Assembly: GCF_022539665.2 (NCBI RefSeq)
Contig: NC_081332.1
Span: forward strand, 6,166,303-6,230,302
Direction of reading: 5' to 3'
Length of the DNA: 64,000 nucleotides
Origin: Daphnia carinata
Lineage: Eukaryota; Arthropoda; Branchiopoda; Diplostraca; Daphniidae
Within the stretch, counting starts at the first letter, position 1, and each line of letters opens with the position of its first letter. A program made the position numbers and the translations under genes. The notes below the pieces were generated by a model. The model was not told where the DNA came from. It worked only from the letters and a program-made list of their open reading frames with translations, and made no database searches. Of the stretch, positions 47,001 to 60,033 are shown piece after piece.

Positions 47001-49476
47001 ATGAACTGTTTAGTCTCCTGGCTTGTGATCTTTACGTTGATGGTCGATATCGTGTCAACTAGTGACATGTACTCATCTGTGGCTGAGTTAGAACGACTTT
47101 ACGAAAAGGAGCAACACGTTGGCCAACGACTTGAACATTTCCTCCTCATCATCAAACAGCAAACGGCCGCCATCGATCAGTACACCACTGCGTTATTTAA
47201 CTTAAAATTTAGGATTAGAGTTGAATTCTTTTCTTTTGCACAGGTACCTAACAGAATTTAGAGAAATTCATTCGGCTCATTTAGATTCGAGGGCAGTGAT
47301 TAGTAACCCAATCAACGCTTTCCACATGATGAAACGTCTAACAATCTCTTGGCAATCAGTCAAAACAGCACTGGAATCTCAAGTCAATGTGACTGGTAAA
47401 AATAATAATTATTAAAACATCACCGAGGACGAGCTTTTTAAATCATAAAAAATCATAAATAGACATTGTTCAAGAAGTTCTGAACATGTCGAAGAGTTTC
47501 CCAAGTGAAGACGATCTGTCAGGAGCGGCATTTTCTTTAGCTGACTTGCAGGGAGCCTATCGATTGAACGTCAGCCAACTTGCGAGCGGTAATGTCCAAA
47601 TGTTCGATCGAATCTCTTTTCCCAGCTTGAAAGGACTAAATGGTATACATAGACTAAGCCAAAACATTTTATTTTTTTACGTTGATTATTCATTAGGTAT
47701 TTTCTTCTTGTTTTGCTTTTTTTTCAATAGCTCGAGATTGTCTTTTCATCGGCAAGCATGCTTTCAACAAAGGGCTTTACGATCAGGCCGTTGATTGGAT
47801 ATCTACCGCCGCGGAAGTTGCCCAATCCGAGAGCAATCAATCAGCAACTGTCGCTGAAATCAAGCCTTTTCTATCGACTGCAATCCGTGTGGTACTTCCT
47901 TCATTTGCTAACAATTTATCGAAGTAAAAACCCTTCGACTTTATCCTGCGGAATAATTGCTACGTATTTTTTTACTATGAAAAAAACACAAACAAAAGCA
48001 CGACGATGTTCTAGAGAAAAAAGGTCCCCTCGGAGACAACTGGCGGACTAATCCGGAGCCGTTTAAGCCGCGCGTCAAGACGGTCCGCGGAGGCAATCAA
48101 TCACAACGCCAACGGATTGTCGATGCGAAAAACAATGCGCACAGATTGGCGACAGACAAATCACCCGTTTGGGAAGAAACGGAAATCTTTTTCAGACTTT
48201 GTCGAGGAGAGCAATCTCGGGTATTTATTTTTTTTTTTTTAACAATCTTGTGTCCATAAACAGTAAATTTCCAAGTTGGAAAAAAAAATGTCGATGGCTT
48301 TCCTTTTTGTTATTGGTGAAGCCGACACGTCTGACGAGCAAGTTAAAGTGCCGTCACATCAGCCACACTGGTCCGTACTTCATGGTGCGGCCATTAAAAC
48401 TGGAAGAGCATTCTCTAGTGCCTTATATTGCAGTCTTTCACGACTTCATGTCCGACGCAGAGACAGAGCTATTCAAATCGTTGGCCATCGAGAATTTAGA
48501 AAGGTCGGCGCACGGGAGCAAACGTTCAGGACGTCAGGGAGCTACTAGCGATAAGCGCACGTCCAAACAGTATGATATACTCTGTCTTTCTGTGTCTTGC
48601 GAAAGGCCTCTATCGTGTTGTTACTCCGGCCCCATTGAGTTCAAAATGATTTCGTCTTGGAAACGTCAGGTCGTGGGTGCAGGATGGCAGCCATCATGCG
48701 GTTGATAAAATCTCAAAGAGGATCAGCGACTCTGTCGGCCTCAACAGCCAGCCTTCTGATGTCGGATCCGAACATTATCAAGTATCTCTCTCCCTTGTTC
48801 TCTCTTCACGTCGTATATCATTTCGTGTGTACGGGTTACATGTTCATTGGAACTCCGATTATTTTTTGACAGGTGGCCAATTACGGCATCGGTGGAAGAT
48901 ATACTCCGCACAGTGATCATGGTGTTCTTTTCCAATCTGGAGGCCAACCCACTGAGTTTGAGCTGATGCGCGGCGATCGCATCCTTACCTTCATGACTTA
49001 CGTAATCCTTTTTGTAGACATGATAAGATACATGCCGACTGATGAATCAACAGTTTTCCTTTTGATCTTGTGTTCGTGGTATTTCTTCTTTTTTTTTCTC
49101 TCTTCTCCATTAAGTTGGATGACGTGGAAGAAGGCGGAGCGACTGTTTTCACTCGCGCGGGAGTGACCGTCTGGCCCAAGAAAGGAATGGCCGTCTTTTG
49201 GTGGAATCTCATGTCGGATTTGAGCGGTGACATGTTAACTCGTCACGGTGGATGTCCCGTGCTTCACGGATCGAAATGGAGTAAAAGAATTTTCATAATT
49301 CAATGTCATCATCAATTGCAAATTCACGCCTTTCTGTTTTGTTTTCTTTTGTTTTTTTTTTTTTTCTTTTTCTCCGGTTAGTTTGCAACAAGTGGTTTCA
49401 TAGCGGCGAGCAATTTCTTAAACGCCCTTGTGGCAAAAAGCCAAAATCTCGGATTTCCTATCCTGGAGCGAAATGA
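47001..49476 (+). CDS. Prolyl 4-hydroxylase subunit alpha
   Basis: Ten exons: 47001-47179, 47244-47395, 47463-47642, 47731-47891, 47999-48220, 48322-48569, 48670-48781, 48873-49001, 49115-49280 and 49382-49476. Joined in phase they give 547 aa, normal for the family. The enzyme hydroxylates proline in collagen-like chains in the ER lumen using Fe(II), 2-oxoglutarate, oxygen and ascorbate, with PDI as beta subunit. A signal peptide (MNCLVSWLVIFTLMVDIVST) precedes the P4Ha N-terminal domain (SSVAELERLYEKEQ), a TPR-like peptide-binding region and the C-terminal dioxygenase domain. Iron ligands are His431 and Asp433 (TPHSDHG) and His505; Lys515 (GSKW) should bind 2-oxoglutarate. The tail is basic (CGKKPKSR) with no KDEL-type signal. 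AATAAA lies at 49,797-49,802. Which paralogue it is cannot be decided by eye. Confidence 0.93.
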
Positions 49477-50407
49477 CGTGAACGGAATCACACTCTAGTC
49501 TTAAACCAATGATTATTGATATTTCAATAACCTAATGTATAATTTATCGTACCATTTTTTTTTGTATCGGTGCTAATTATTCAAATCTTCACATACACAA
49601 AAGGTTATGGCGTTTTTAATAATCGGCTTAAGATCGCCATTAATACAGGACTGTGTTTTTCTTTTTCTAGATAAATGGATATTTAAAAAGAAAAAAAGAG
49701 TTCAGTTAATTATCGTTTTAAACGAACACACAAAAAAGAGGATTGTGTTTCGCCAAAATATTAAGTTTATTGTGTGTGTGTGTGTGTATTTTATGTAATA
49801 AACTAGAAACCAGGGGGGTGCTAACTGCTATACCAGAGGGAAACAGGAGATAATTTGTTGCTCCTTTTTGTTTTTTGTTTTCTTCTGTCGTTCTTAACTT
49901 CTCGATGGGAATGCATCAGTAGCTTGGAGGCAGTATAGAAGGCATGTTATACCCCATGCTGATTGTGGCTATTAATCGCAGAACAAGACCAATACCGAAA
50001 CAACATCAAAGGGCTGGAAGAAACCAAAAAATTTGTTTCTTCTTCTTTTTTTTTTTCACTCTCCACGTTCATCGTTATTCTCTTGTTTTTTTTTTCTTTT
50101 TAAAGGGGTGTATATTTTTGAAATATTTCTTATCCCCCCGCGTTTGTTGCTGTTATAAGACTGACGTTTTAATGCGGTGTAGTCGAGATGTATAACGATG
50201 GCATGGATTGTGACGTGCTGATGGAAGCCAGAGTATGACCTTCGAACGTCTACCTTATCGGGGGTTGAGATCGTCTTACCACTTTCACTATTCTCACACA
50301 CCGTGCACGCGGACTGCGGATACGTCTGACGCCACGGATGTGTATCATCACACAGTGATGGATGAGTACGAGCAAGCCGAGTATTTAGCCATACAATCGG
50401 TCGCAAC
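49477..50407. other. Intergenic after prolyl 4-hydroxylase
   Basis: Contains the hydroxylase 3' region with AATAAA at 49,797-49,802 and a short GT run near 49,771-49,788. From about 50,160 the sequence becomes GC-richer and may be further decayed hydroxylase-related DNA, but I cannot align it. Confidence 0.4.
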
Positions 50408-50632
50408 TACGATGCGGAAGCGGGTGGAGTGAAAGTGTTCAATCATGCGGGAGTGACGGTCTTTTTAAAACTTGATGAAACAAAAAAAAAGTTCAAAATA
50501 AAAAATCCTTTTTTAAGGGACGCCTATTTGTGGCATGTCGATGGCCATCTCGGCGCTCATCTCTCTCTGACAGCTCCTATGTCGTGGAGTATCTCAATTT
50601 TCGTAGGTGGTACCCATAAATACATGTTTTGA
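50408..50632 (+). pseudogene. Decayed prolyl 4-hydroxylase alpha fragment
   Basis: One open frame encodes DAEAGGVKVFNHAGVTVFLK, which parallels DDVEEGGATVFTRAGVTVWPK in exon 9 of the intact gene 1 kb upstream. About 16 lysine-rich residues without counterpart follow, then a stretch (AYLWHVDGHLGAHLSL) that weakly resembles the next part of the same exon. The distal iron-ligand histidine and the GSKW lysine are not recognisable. No intact exons flank it. It looks like the remnant of a tandem duplicate; the alternative is a chance match of the first 20 residues. Confidence 0.45.
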
Positions 50633-51234
50633 ATGGACTTACGCATCCATCCGTTAATGCTAGACGCGTAATACATAAAAATCCAAGCGATGCATTTCCC
50701 ACATGAAAGCTTTGAACATTTTGTTTGCTCAAGGATTCCCCCCTTTTTTGCGGCTTAAAGTAAATTGCGTGACTATCTATTGAGGTGGTACATAGTTAAA
50801 GTGGTTGGAGTCTTTAATGGATGTGCTTTACATAGTCTTAAGTCATTAGTTTTCTCACAGCTGTTTTATTTGAATTATGAAATGTGCAACAATTGAACAT
50901 ACGCATGGTCGGCTGTCAAAACTTTTATTTCCTAAAAAAAGAAGTAATAACCGAGGATTTTTAACAATCTCTTCCAATTGTATGCAAAATAATGTCACAA
51001 AAAACAATTTCCTCGACACAGACATACCCAAATGTGTACAATATGTGCCGTTTTTTTTAAATTTATTGTTGAATCAATAAGCGCTAGCTGCTTTGCATTT
51101 TATTAACCTGCTTGGCATTCCCCGTCCGGAGATAACATCACCATTTATTTATTGCCTCTCGTCTCGTCTACGGTATTACTATTACGGCTACCGTCAATAA
51201 GATTGTGAGCCGAACGATTTGTTACCCCCATTCC
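50633..51234. other. Intergenic, nothing recognised
   Basis: AT-rich, with a short plus-strand frame at 50,877-51,080 that has no supporting feature. The 3' end of the minus-strand gene stopping at 51,235 should lie at the upper end. Confidence 0.5.
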
Positions 51235-51837
51235 CTATTCTGCAAATTCCAATTTGTTATCAGTCTTTTTCTTTATTTGAACAGTTCTTGAACGCTGAAA
51301 CGGCCATCGTTTCTCAACCATTCGTGCTTCTTTTCTACGAATTGCAGCAGCAATTTTCATCGCGTAGCGCATCTGTTCATCCGCTCGATTAGATTTGTAC
51401 AACACGAAGAAGAAATGATCATCATTCCGCCCACTTCTATTCCGCTCCAAGCGATGGATACAGTTTATAACAAGGGCGCTAGGTGGCCATTCCACCTCCA
51501 ATTCCGAACATCCTGGAGGGCGGATGAGAAACCAAACTGGTTTCTCTTCTACTCTGAGATAAAAGAAAAAAAAATTTTATAATGAATACACATCATCAAT
51601 CTCTCTGATCCCGTAAAAATGTCAAAGCATGGTTATCATTTTGGGTGTCTTAATGACTTCAGCATCCGTTAGGAGGGTTATGACGAATTATTTCGAACCC
51701 GCTGATGACCGAGCATCTGAGCGATGGAAACGAAGAATCCGGCCGCTTTCTTTCGATGGCATTTCAAAGTGGGTTACGTACGCAGGAAGAAGACAACGGC
51801 CGATAACATATTAAAAAAACACAAACAAAGACGAAGA

Positions 51838-51906
<69 letters not shown>

Positions 51907-52201
51907 CTTGGGCGCAATGTTTTCTAATTACGGTTGCATCATTGACAGCTTGTTATGCCCGTTTTGCGCTAGAAGCGGAATGTCAGTTAGCGGCCACTAG
52001 CACTTGATTATGAAGGTACGAGGTTCACGGATGAGCATCGAGTGTTTTGATTGCGAATGACCTAGGTGTGTGTACGTACGTACTCGCCTGTTTTGCCCTG
52101 TGTGTGTGTGTGTGTGTGTGTGTGTACATCGCGATATAGCCAGATTACCTTCTGTCGTAAATTCCGTGAATAACTTTCTCGGTAGGTGGCGCTTCGGCCA
52201 T
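51235..52201 (-). CDS. Unrecognised two-exon gene, 123 aa
   Basis: Exon 1 (52149-52201) starts at an ATG in good context (CGTTATGG) with the product MAEAPPTEKVIHGIYDRR and a GTAATC donor. Exon 2 (51235-51553) follows a TCTCAG acceptor and joins in phase to a TAG. Exon 2 reads KPVWFLIRPPGCSELEVEW, then a hydrophilic helical segment rich in Arg/Lys (AAAIRRKEARMVEKRW) and a basic tail. There is no signal peptide or membrane segment, and I know no family with this sequence. The long open terminal exon, correct phase and both splice sites argue for a real gene. The intron holds large AG and GT repeats. Confidence 0.55.
51842..51902. repeat. (AG)n microsatellite, about 30 units
   Basis: Uninterrupted AG repeat of about 60 bp inside the intron of the 123-aa gene; on that gene's sense strand it reads CT/TC, a long pyrimidine tract. 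Confidence 0.95.
52100..52126. repeat. (GT)n microsatellite
   Basis: About 13 GT units, 22 bp from the exon 1 donor of the 123-aa gene, within its intron. Confidence 0.9.
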
Positions 52202-55200
52202 AACGCCAGGGTGATGCTATTTTAGAAGAAGAAGAAGAAGAAAAAAAAACATCATGTCTCGCCATTACCTTTTAGCAAAAAAAAAAAAATCTATAAAGAA
52301 AAAGAAAGAAGATGAAAATTCAATGGCCATTCCAAGCCCACGTTCCCTCCTGAAACGGGCAAAGACTTGAGAACCTTGATTATGACTCTCTGGTCTTCTG
52401 GCCGTGATGGCTGACAGGTGGCTCGGCCGTCTAGGTAACTAGCCGATTGAATAGCCTCTCGAAAAGATCTCTCTCTCTCTCTCTCTCTCTCTTTTTCTAT
52501 TCATACCCTCCTTATTTTTTTTTTTTTGATCTCTTATAGAAGCGCTGGTTTGTTAGGCCGCTCTGCCGACGATCGTATTAGTTGATGATACGAAGGGAAA
52601 AAAAAGAGGGGCCCACCCGTAAAAAAACATCAAACAGGTCAAAACAAACGAAGGTGAATTGCTGTACGATCGGCTTGTGCGTGTGTTCACACAACAAGCG
52701 CATTTAATATGTGTGTATATACATACAGATATAGTGCTACATACAATGTATGTATTTATATAACACAATATCAAAGTTTTAACAGGTTGATAGTTCCAAC
52801 AAAGAGCTGCTGCTCTGGCAGATGTTTCCCCCTTTTTTCAGTTCGCCTTGAGAGAAGCGGCCAGTCCTTTCTTGTAATTAATTGGAAGTTGTAACTTAGC
52901 CCAACCCTTTTTTGCCTTTGAGTTGCCTCTTCAAACTGTCGTTAAACACCGCAATCGGCCGTAATTCTCTCCCTCGATCTTTCCTTCTCTTTCGACTCAG
53001 GCAAAAAAAAGAAATCCCTTTTTTTCTTACCGTCTCCACCCTCCTTTCAGTCAAACTATCTCGACTGATTGCGTGTGTATGTGTTCCCTCTATTTTTTTT
53101 TTTTTTTTGAAACGCATGTCTTACAGCCAACACACACCTGCAATCTACCTGAGGTACACATACAAGGTATTTTCTTTCTTTTTGATGGTGAACTAGAAAA
53201 TTAGTTTAGGGGGCTTTTTGCTATTCGTTTAAACGAGGTAAATAAGGAAAAGGCGAAGGAAACCAACAAATAAGCCAAGTGGAACCTTTTTTTTTTCTTC
53301 TTCCTGCTCGTAATGATGGAGACCTGAGAGTTCCTCCGGAGCTATACGTTTTTGAAAAAGAGAAGGCACGAACGACTACTCAAGAACGCCATAATGTGAA
53401 CGTATATAAATAAAAAAAAACAACAACAAACAAACAACTATCAGAAAGAGCAAGGGGAAAAAAAAAGAAGGGGGGGGGGGGGGGGGCCTTCCAAGAGAAA
53501 AAAAAAGGCAGTCAGTAATAATGGCTGCCGATGTCGTGTTCATTTACTTTTCATTATGAAAAGACGTCGACGTGGAAGAAAGGAAATGAGAGATGCCTGG
53601 TTTATTTGCCCTCTTTGACTCCCTTGTCTCTTTTTCTTTTCTCTCTATCGCTCCCCCTCTTTTTTTCTTTAAAAGGATAAAATTAAATTTAAAAAAAGAA
53701 AAAGGAGGAAATCGTGAGCGGCGCCGCTTATTCTTTCGCCCTTCTACTTTTACGATAGCGCTGCTGACCCCGGCGTCTTTTCTTAGAAAGGGAACGGCGC
53801 TGTTGTTTGTACAGGACCCCTTCTTGCTCGCTTGTCTCGCTTGTCTTGCTTTTGAAGAAAAGAAAAAAAAACTAAGTAGCAATTAAAGCATTATAATACA
53901 ATTTATGATGGCGAAAACATCAGGCGGTCGCCGCGCTGGCGTGAAATCAACTCATTAGAAGAACAACAACAAAAACTGATCTTTCGTTCCGTACGGGGCA
54001 AACCTATCGGGCCAGGTTAAATTTTATCTGCCGTTGGTCTACCTTTAAAAAGGGGTGGCCGATAACCAAAATGAAAAACAATCAAAAGGGAAGACTTCTC
54101 AATTAATGCGGCAACTTAATTCATTAGTCTGGTGAGCGATCAATAGGGCAGCCAGGTTGCATGTGTGTCCACCTTTAAAAATTTCTCACCAACTCTCCAA
54201 AGGCAAAGAAAAAAACAAAAAAAAAACAAGTATGTACAGTATATAATAGTAAACTCTTTGATAATGGAAATAAAAATTAAGAGGAAGATGGAAAATAATA
54301 AAAGTTGAAAACAAAAGCAAACAACCGACTCATTGAAGCCGGATGGTAGGCGGTGTTGAATGCCCTTTTTTTTTTTTTAAACTAGTATCGTAAAAATTCA
54401 ACCCTACCATCATTTTATACGCCCCTCTTCGGCCCTTCAAAGGCATTAAAAAAACATAAGAATAGAAGGAGCTGTGCAGTGTAATGAAAACGCTTTTCAT
54501 TCGCGGTTACTGCTCCCAGCAGCCAGTTGGAAGGCTAAATCTACGCGGTATATATATAGGCTACGTATATATCTCATTTATAATGTTAACAGTTTGCGCT
54601 CTCATTTGGAAAAAAGACGGTGTGAGAAAAGGTCGATAAAAAAAATAAAACGAAATTTACTTTGTTTGCCATTCGTTAAGACAGGCTAAAGGTGTGTGTA
54701 CCGCCCTCCCACCCATAGGCTGTGTACATAACACAAGAGGATAAGCGGACGTAGAGTGTTGGAATTTTTAACACATCGGGACAACAACGAAAAAAAATAG
54801 AGAAAATAAATTCCAAACAATTGTTTGACATAATCCGACGGTAAGGCATTAGAAAAAAAAATGAATACAGGTCTCGTGGATAGGAAATATAACGATGGCT
54901 ATATACATACAAATAAATATTCTTTGTTACCGGTTCAACGCTTTTCCTCATCAGGGATTTCCTGTTCAACAAGCGAGACGAGGTAGGAGGGGAGAAGCAA
55001 CGACAAGAAAAAAAAAAAAAAACCAGTTTAGCCAAAACTAGAAAATACCAAAAGCAACAAAAAAAAATAAATTGATTTGATAAATGTTTAATGCTATAAG
55101 GCATCGTGCTCAGTGGAGTTGTACGATGGTGTGAGATGAACGAAGGGGAGTGTTTGACCGTTTCTCCTGATTCTTTTTTTCACTTCAATTTTCACATCCC

Positions 55201-58200
55201 GAAAATCCCTCTTCTTTTTTTTTTTTTTCTTGTTGAATTATTTATAAATCCGTACACGGTAGAGCGAATCCATCAGCTTATTTTCTCTTTATCTCTCTCA
55301 CAGCGCGGCCCCTTCTTGTGCAGCAGCGAGGAAAAAGATGTCCAAATCTCAAATACGTGCCATAATAAAAAAAAAAAAAAAAAATTACTTAAAGTTGTAA
55401 AATAGAACAAACAAATAAAAACAACTCTTGTACTTTTCACTTATACACGAGCGAAGTAACCGAGAGAGAAACACACACACGTTGCTTCTATTATAAATTG
55501 AGATGAGAAATGATGAGGAATTCGAGTGCATGCTGGTGGAAAAAAAAAACAAAAAACAAAACAAAACAAAAAATAATAATATGAAAAGTTTTTGTTGGTG
55601 AGTTTGGCAGGGCGTGGGATTGGGACCAACGTCTTACCTGTGCGCGCATTATTTGTCCGGGGCACAGACGAAGATTCATTTCCATCGGTCGCAAAAATTC
55701 CGTTCCTACGGGCCAAAAAAGGGGTCGAAAAAAAAGAAAGAAATAAGGAGATACTGGTTGTATAAAAGATACGTGGGGGAGGTGGGATGGATATCCCGCG
55801 GTGTTCATCCCAAAGATATGCCAGAAAGAGAAAATGTTCTTCTCTCACTGGCATTTCCGTTTGAGTTTCAATTCTTTGGCTTTTCCTAATATCAACCCCT
55901 CTCCGTTTGTTATTAATCAGCTGAATATATTGTAGCGACCGCCATCAAAAATAATGAGGAGAAAGAAAATGAAAAAAAAAAAGGCCAACCTCTTTTTCCA
56001 CAGTAAATCAAACTCATTACAGCCTCTGATGAGCTTATTTGCATAAAGTCGATGAAACTATTAACGCTTTCTCTCTATCTCCTTGTTTCACTACAAGATC
56101 TGCGTTGATGTTGACCGCAAATTGCGATGACATTTTTTCCTTTGAATTGTTAAATCCAATCATGCGATCGATGCCCCAACATCATAGTCGACATTTTAAT
56201 TGGGTACCTAGAGGGCGCCGCCTGCCCCAGGTTAGCATCAAAGAATAAGGGAGACATTGTGGACAACTGTTGGAAACGGTCCCGCAAACCAGAACAATGA
56301 CGTGCAATCCGGACCGGGGCGGGGGAGGATACATTCCTTGAACTGTTCTCTTTTGAATCAGTGCCAGAAAACATGTTCAAGTTCAGGTGTTTCGAACAAA
56401 GCTACTCGCCCGATTGTACCCTCCTGCCTTTTGTTCTTGTTCATCCAGTTCTTCTGTTCGCAAAAAAAAAAAGCAAACCGCGAAATAGAGTAAAAGAAAC
56501 ACTGGTTTTAACAACGGGTTAAAATACGAAGAAATGCCGCCTTGTTAATTGATCTTGGCAGGGTGGAAGAGAAACGAGGCCCCAATTGAACGAAGGGGGA
56601 AACTCTTGGTCGGATACGGATCGATGGAGTTTCGTTTAATTTGCATAATGCGTCTGTGTACTATAAGCCATCCTCATATCTTTTGTCACGGCTGTAATCC
56701 CGAACGCCACGTTCAAGAAACAGCAAAGTATTTACAAGTATAAATGAAAGCTCTTCGATAGGCATCCCAACTTATTTCTCTTTTCCAGCTTGTCGCCCTT
56801 TTGTTGACACTGTGAATGATTATTCCATTTAAAAGGAAAAAAAAGGGGGGGGGGGAAGGAGATTGAGAAAGAGGTCCTCTTTTCTTCTATGCCTTCAACT
56901 CTCACTTCGCTCCTGCATAAATATATACATATATATACGCTGCGCATCAACAATATCAGCAGACCCAGATGAAGAGGAAAAAAAGCATAGGATGTGTACG
57001 CATATCTATTTGATCTCGCGGGAGGAGGATCAACCCGTGTGCGTTGTTTACACACAACGGGGGCCACACGACCGGCTGCGAAAAAAAGAGCAGACAAACC
57101 TGAGAAACGAATGGGTTTTTTTTTTTTAAACCCTTCTAGTCTTTAGATACACATCGCCAACGAATATATATCGAAGAATTTTTCCAGATGAGCAGAGAGT
57201 CTCTCAATATTTGCTTCCGGTTCCGGGAAAAACAAATATAAGACATCGATAGCGATTTCTCTTTTTAAAACGCGTCTCTTGTTCGCTATTCTCTTTGGCA
57301 CGTTCCTCATCTTGACACTTTCTATACGCAAAAAGTGTATGCATTGGTTCATTTTTATTAGTTCTTCAATCATTTTGACCAAAATAAAAGAAATATGTAT
57401 CTCTTTTATTTAATACAAATAAAAAAATTCTTGTGTGAATAATGAAAAAAAGACGGGTTAGAATCTATACCCAATTCGGCAGTAGTTTTCAAGCCAGAGG
57501 AGTCAGACAGTATCATTTCGATCAGTAGGAAAAGAAACTTGCGCATTGTTTGTTTGCCTCTCATTCCTGAAATACTCGAAATAAGAAGTACGACTGGGAA
57601 CGGATTCGTTCGGATGGGTCACAACCATTTCCCCTCCCCCCCCCCTGTACACTCGGCTATGAAAATTCTTCCGGCAGTACCCAAATTGGGTGGGACAGCA
57701 CCAAATACCATCTCGTTCTTTTTTCCCGTGTGATCCTCCGTTTTTTGTTACCCATAGTGTATTTGGTTCCTTCGCATTGGCCTGGAATCTCGTTGTCCAA
57801 CTTCTTTTCTTTGTTTTGTGTCGACATTTCGTCACGAAATCGGCCTTTTTTAAACAGCCGGGACCAAATACTTGCGTTCGTTATTTCTCATTGGATCTCC
57901 TTTGAAATTTCGAAAGTGAAATGGCCGGAACGAAACACTCAAAGCCGGTTGGCTTTATTTTTTCTTCGTGTTTTAACAATCAGACGCAAAAACCGAGATT
58001 GACGTGCCATTGACAACGAGACGATGCCGTGTCACGAAACGCCCATTGCCCTGGACGACGAACTAATTAAACCGAAATCAGTGACGATGCCAACGTCGGT
58101 AGGGGACGGGGTGAGAAGATGAGACAGTTGTCCGACCCTCCTCGCGTCCCTTCTGATATTAGATTTAAAAAATAAATAAAACGAAAGTATGCAGATGTGT

Positions 58201-59200
58201 GCACGTTGAAGAGGGGGAATGTTCCAAAGAGTTGGCTTCAACTTGTGCAGCCCAGTCGTTGATGGAAAACGATCCAGCGTTCAAGCTAACGGATAGAGGG
58301 AGTTGGCTATCTGATGTCCAAATGTTGTAACTTTTAAATAACCCATACGGATCTTTCGGAATGTTCCATCTAGATCTTCTTCTTTCGCTTTCCCCCCTTT
58401 TTTTTTTCTTACGGATGTCTGACTGATCCCTTTCACGACACGATCCTTTTCTTTTTCTTCAAAAACTGAGCTGGAAATAAGAGGAACAAAAAGGGGGCAA
58501 AGTGAAAAATGGAGAAAACAGTCGCTTGCGTCAATGGTGCGGGACCGAAGTAGGGGGGCGTTTCGTTCGCCTTGCATATTGTGGAGAGAGGGAGTGAGAA
58601 ATATTTACGGTTTGTTTACTCTTGAAGCTGCTAGCGGTCGGAAATTTCTTTGGCTTATCGGCTGCTGCCCGGAGAAAGAAAATAACAAGTCGGTGGAGAG
58701 TGCAACCAAATCAAAGGAATTCCACATCGTCATTTTCCATGTCTGCATAGCACTTTGGTGCTAAACACGAACGCATTCAACACGCAATTCTGGAACACTA
58801 ACGCAGACGAAGATATTTTTTTGTTAGTAGACCTAGTTTGTTGTTTTCTTATTTATTACATAAAACTGGGAAAACTAGAATCACCAAACGGCTGTTCAAG
58901 TTTGGAAAGAGGAAGTTTGACATGTTTCCCGATCGATCCACAAATCCAGTGAGAAAATTTGTTTGTGATCTAGTTTTTTTTTTTTTCTTTAATTCCAGGA
59001 TGTTATAGGCCAACGAAAACCGCCCTAACAAGATGAAATTTAAGGCTACATAAACAAAAAAAAACAACAAAACAAACGAAAACATAACCCATCTAGAGGT
59101 TCTCACGTTTCAAGTTGCCTTTTTTTGTGCGTGTTGTTTTTCTTTCCTTCTTTATAGCGCCGCCGTTGTTGTCCAGAGATGGCGCGCGCATCGTTTCTCT
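52202..59200. other. Long low-complexity non-coding region
   Basis: Seven kilobases of mostly homopolymer-rich DNA. It contains a CT run at 52,469-52,492 and a 17-base G run (separate entry). Open frames on both strands overlap each other, are full of Lys/Phe from A and T tracts, and lack splice structure or family motifs. It may be intergenic or intronic to a gene beyond the window. Confidence 0.45.
53470..53486. repeat. Poly-G run, 17 bases
   Basis: An uninterrupted G17 within purine-rich DNA, flanked by A tracts. It could form a quadruplex with neighbouring G, and its length is prone to sequencing error. Confidence 0.9.
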
Positions 59201-59299
59201 CCCCCACCATTTTCCCAGGCAGGCCCGAACAAGTCCACTAGACGACCACGCTTGCATGGACTGACTAGGGAACTCTTGTTACTCTCCTGCCCATGCCAG

Positions 59300-60033
59300 A
59301 AGTTCCATCAGTCGACTACACGCCGCCGTAGAGTTCGTACAGGCCACGTGTTGCAACCAATTCATTTTAACTTCGAAGTTTTCGTTATCGGTTTCTACAT
59401 TACATTTATTTTATTCTCTTCATCACAAATAGAAGCTCATTCGTGATTTATTGCTGACGATTTACAACACCGAGTGTGCATTCTGAGAATTTTTAATCGA
59501 CATCGAGTCAACTCTGAAAGAAATTTGATCCGACATTTTTATCCAAGTGTCTCCTGCATCTCGTCTTGTCCGTAACAAGTTGAAAACCTTCAAATCCTTC
59601 GAGTGTTATTCGAGTCAGAACATTTGTCTGTACCTCGTTCAGTGGCCATTAGAGTCAGACAAGAAGACGAGAGACATTTTGCTTTTCATAATTACATAGT
59701 CAGCAACGAAAAGTGAGAGAAGAAAGAACCCCCTCCCCCTAAAAAAAAAAATTGCTTAGTGTCTTTTTTGCGTGTCTGTGTGCTTCGTGTCGGTTGTGTC
59801 TTTTGTGCCTACACCGCGTGGCGTATACATCAGCAGTGTTTCTCAGTCCGAGTGTGTTCTATATCCAGTGTTGTTCTATACGTTTCTTTCGTTACGTTTG
59901 TGATTGCCACAGTCAGTCAGGGTAGATATAATCACCCAAAAGAAGAAACAAACTCATCGCTGTTTTTTTTTTGTGTTTTTTGCTTGAGAAACAACTTTTC
60001 TTCCAAAACCCCCTCTGGACGATAAATAATTAG
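59300..60033 (+). other. Candidate 5' non-coding exon of a gene beyond the window
   Basis: AATAATTAG|GTAAGT at 60,033/60,034 is a perfect plus-strand donor at the end of a stretch that is less homopolymer-rich than its surroundings and lacks a long frame into the donor. This resembles the 5' untranslated exon of a developmental gene with a long first intron. The start is approximate and the identity unknown. Confidence 0.3.

Noticed and set aside
54676-55854. 142-aa and 137-aa minus-strand frames rich in Phe, Ser and Leu
   Set aside because: Composed of A/T-tract codons, overlapping plus-strand frames, with no splice structure or motif.
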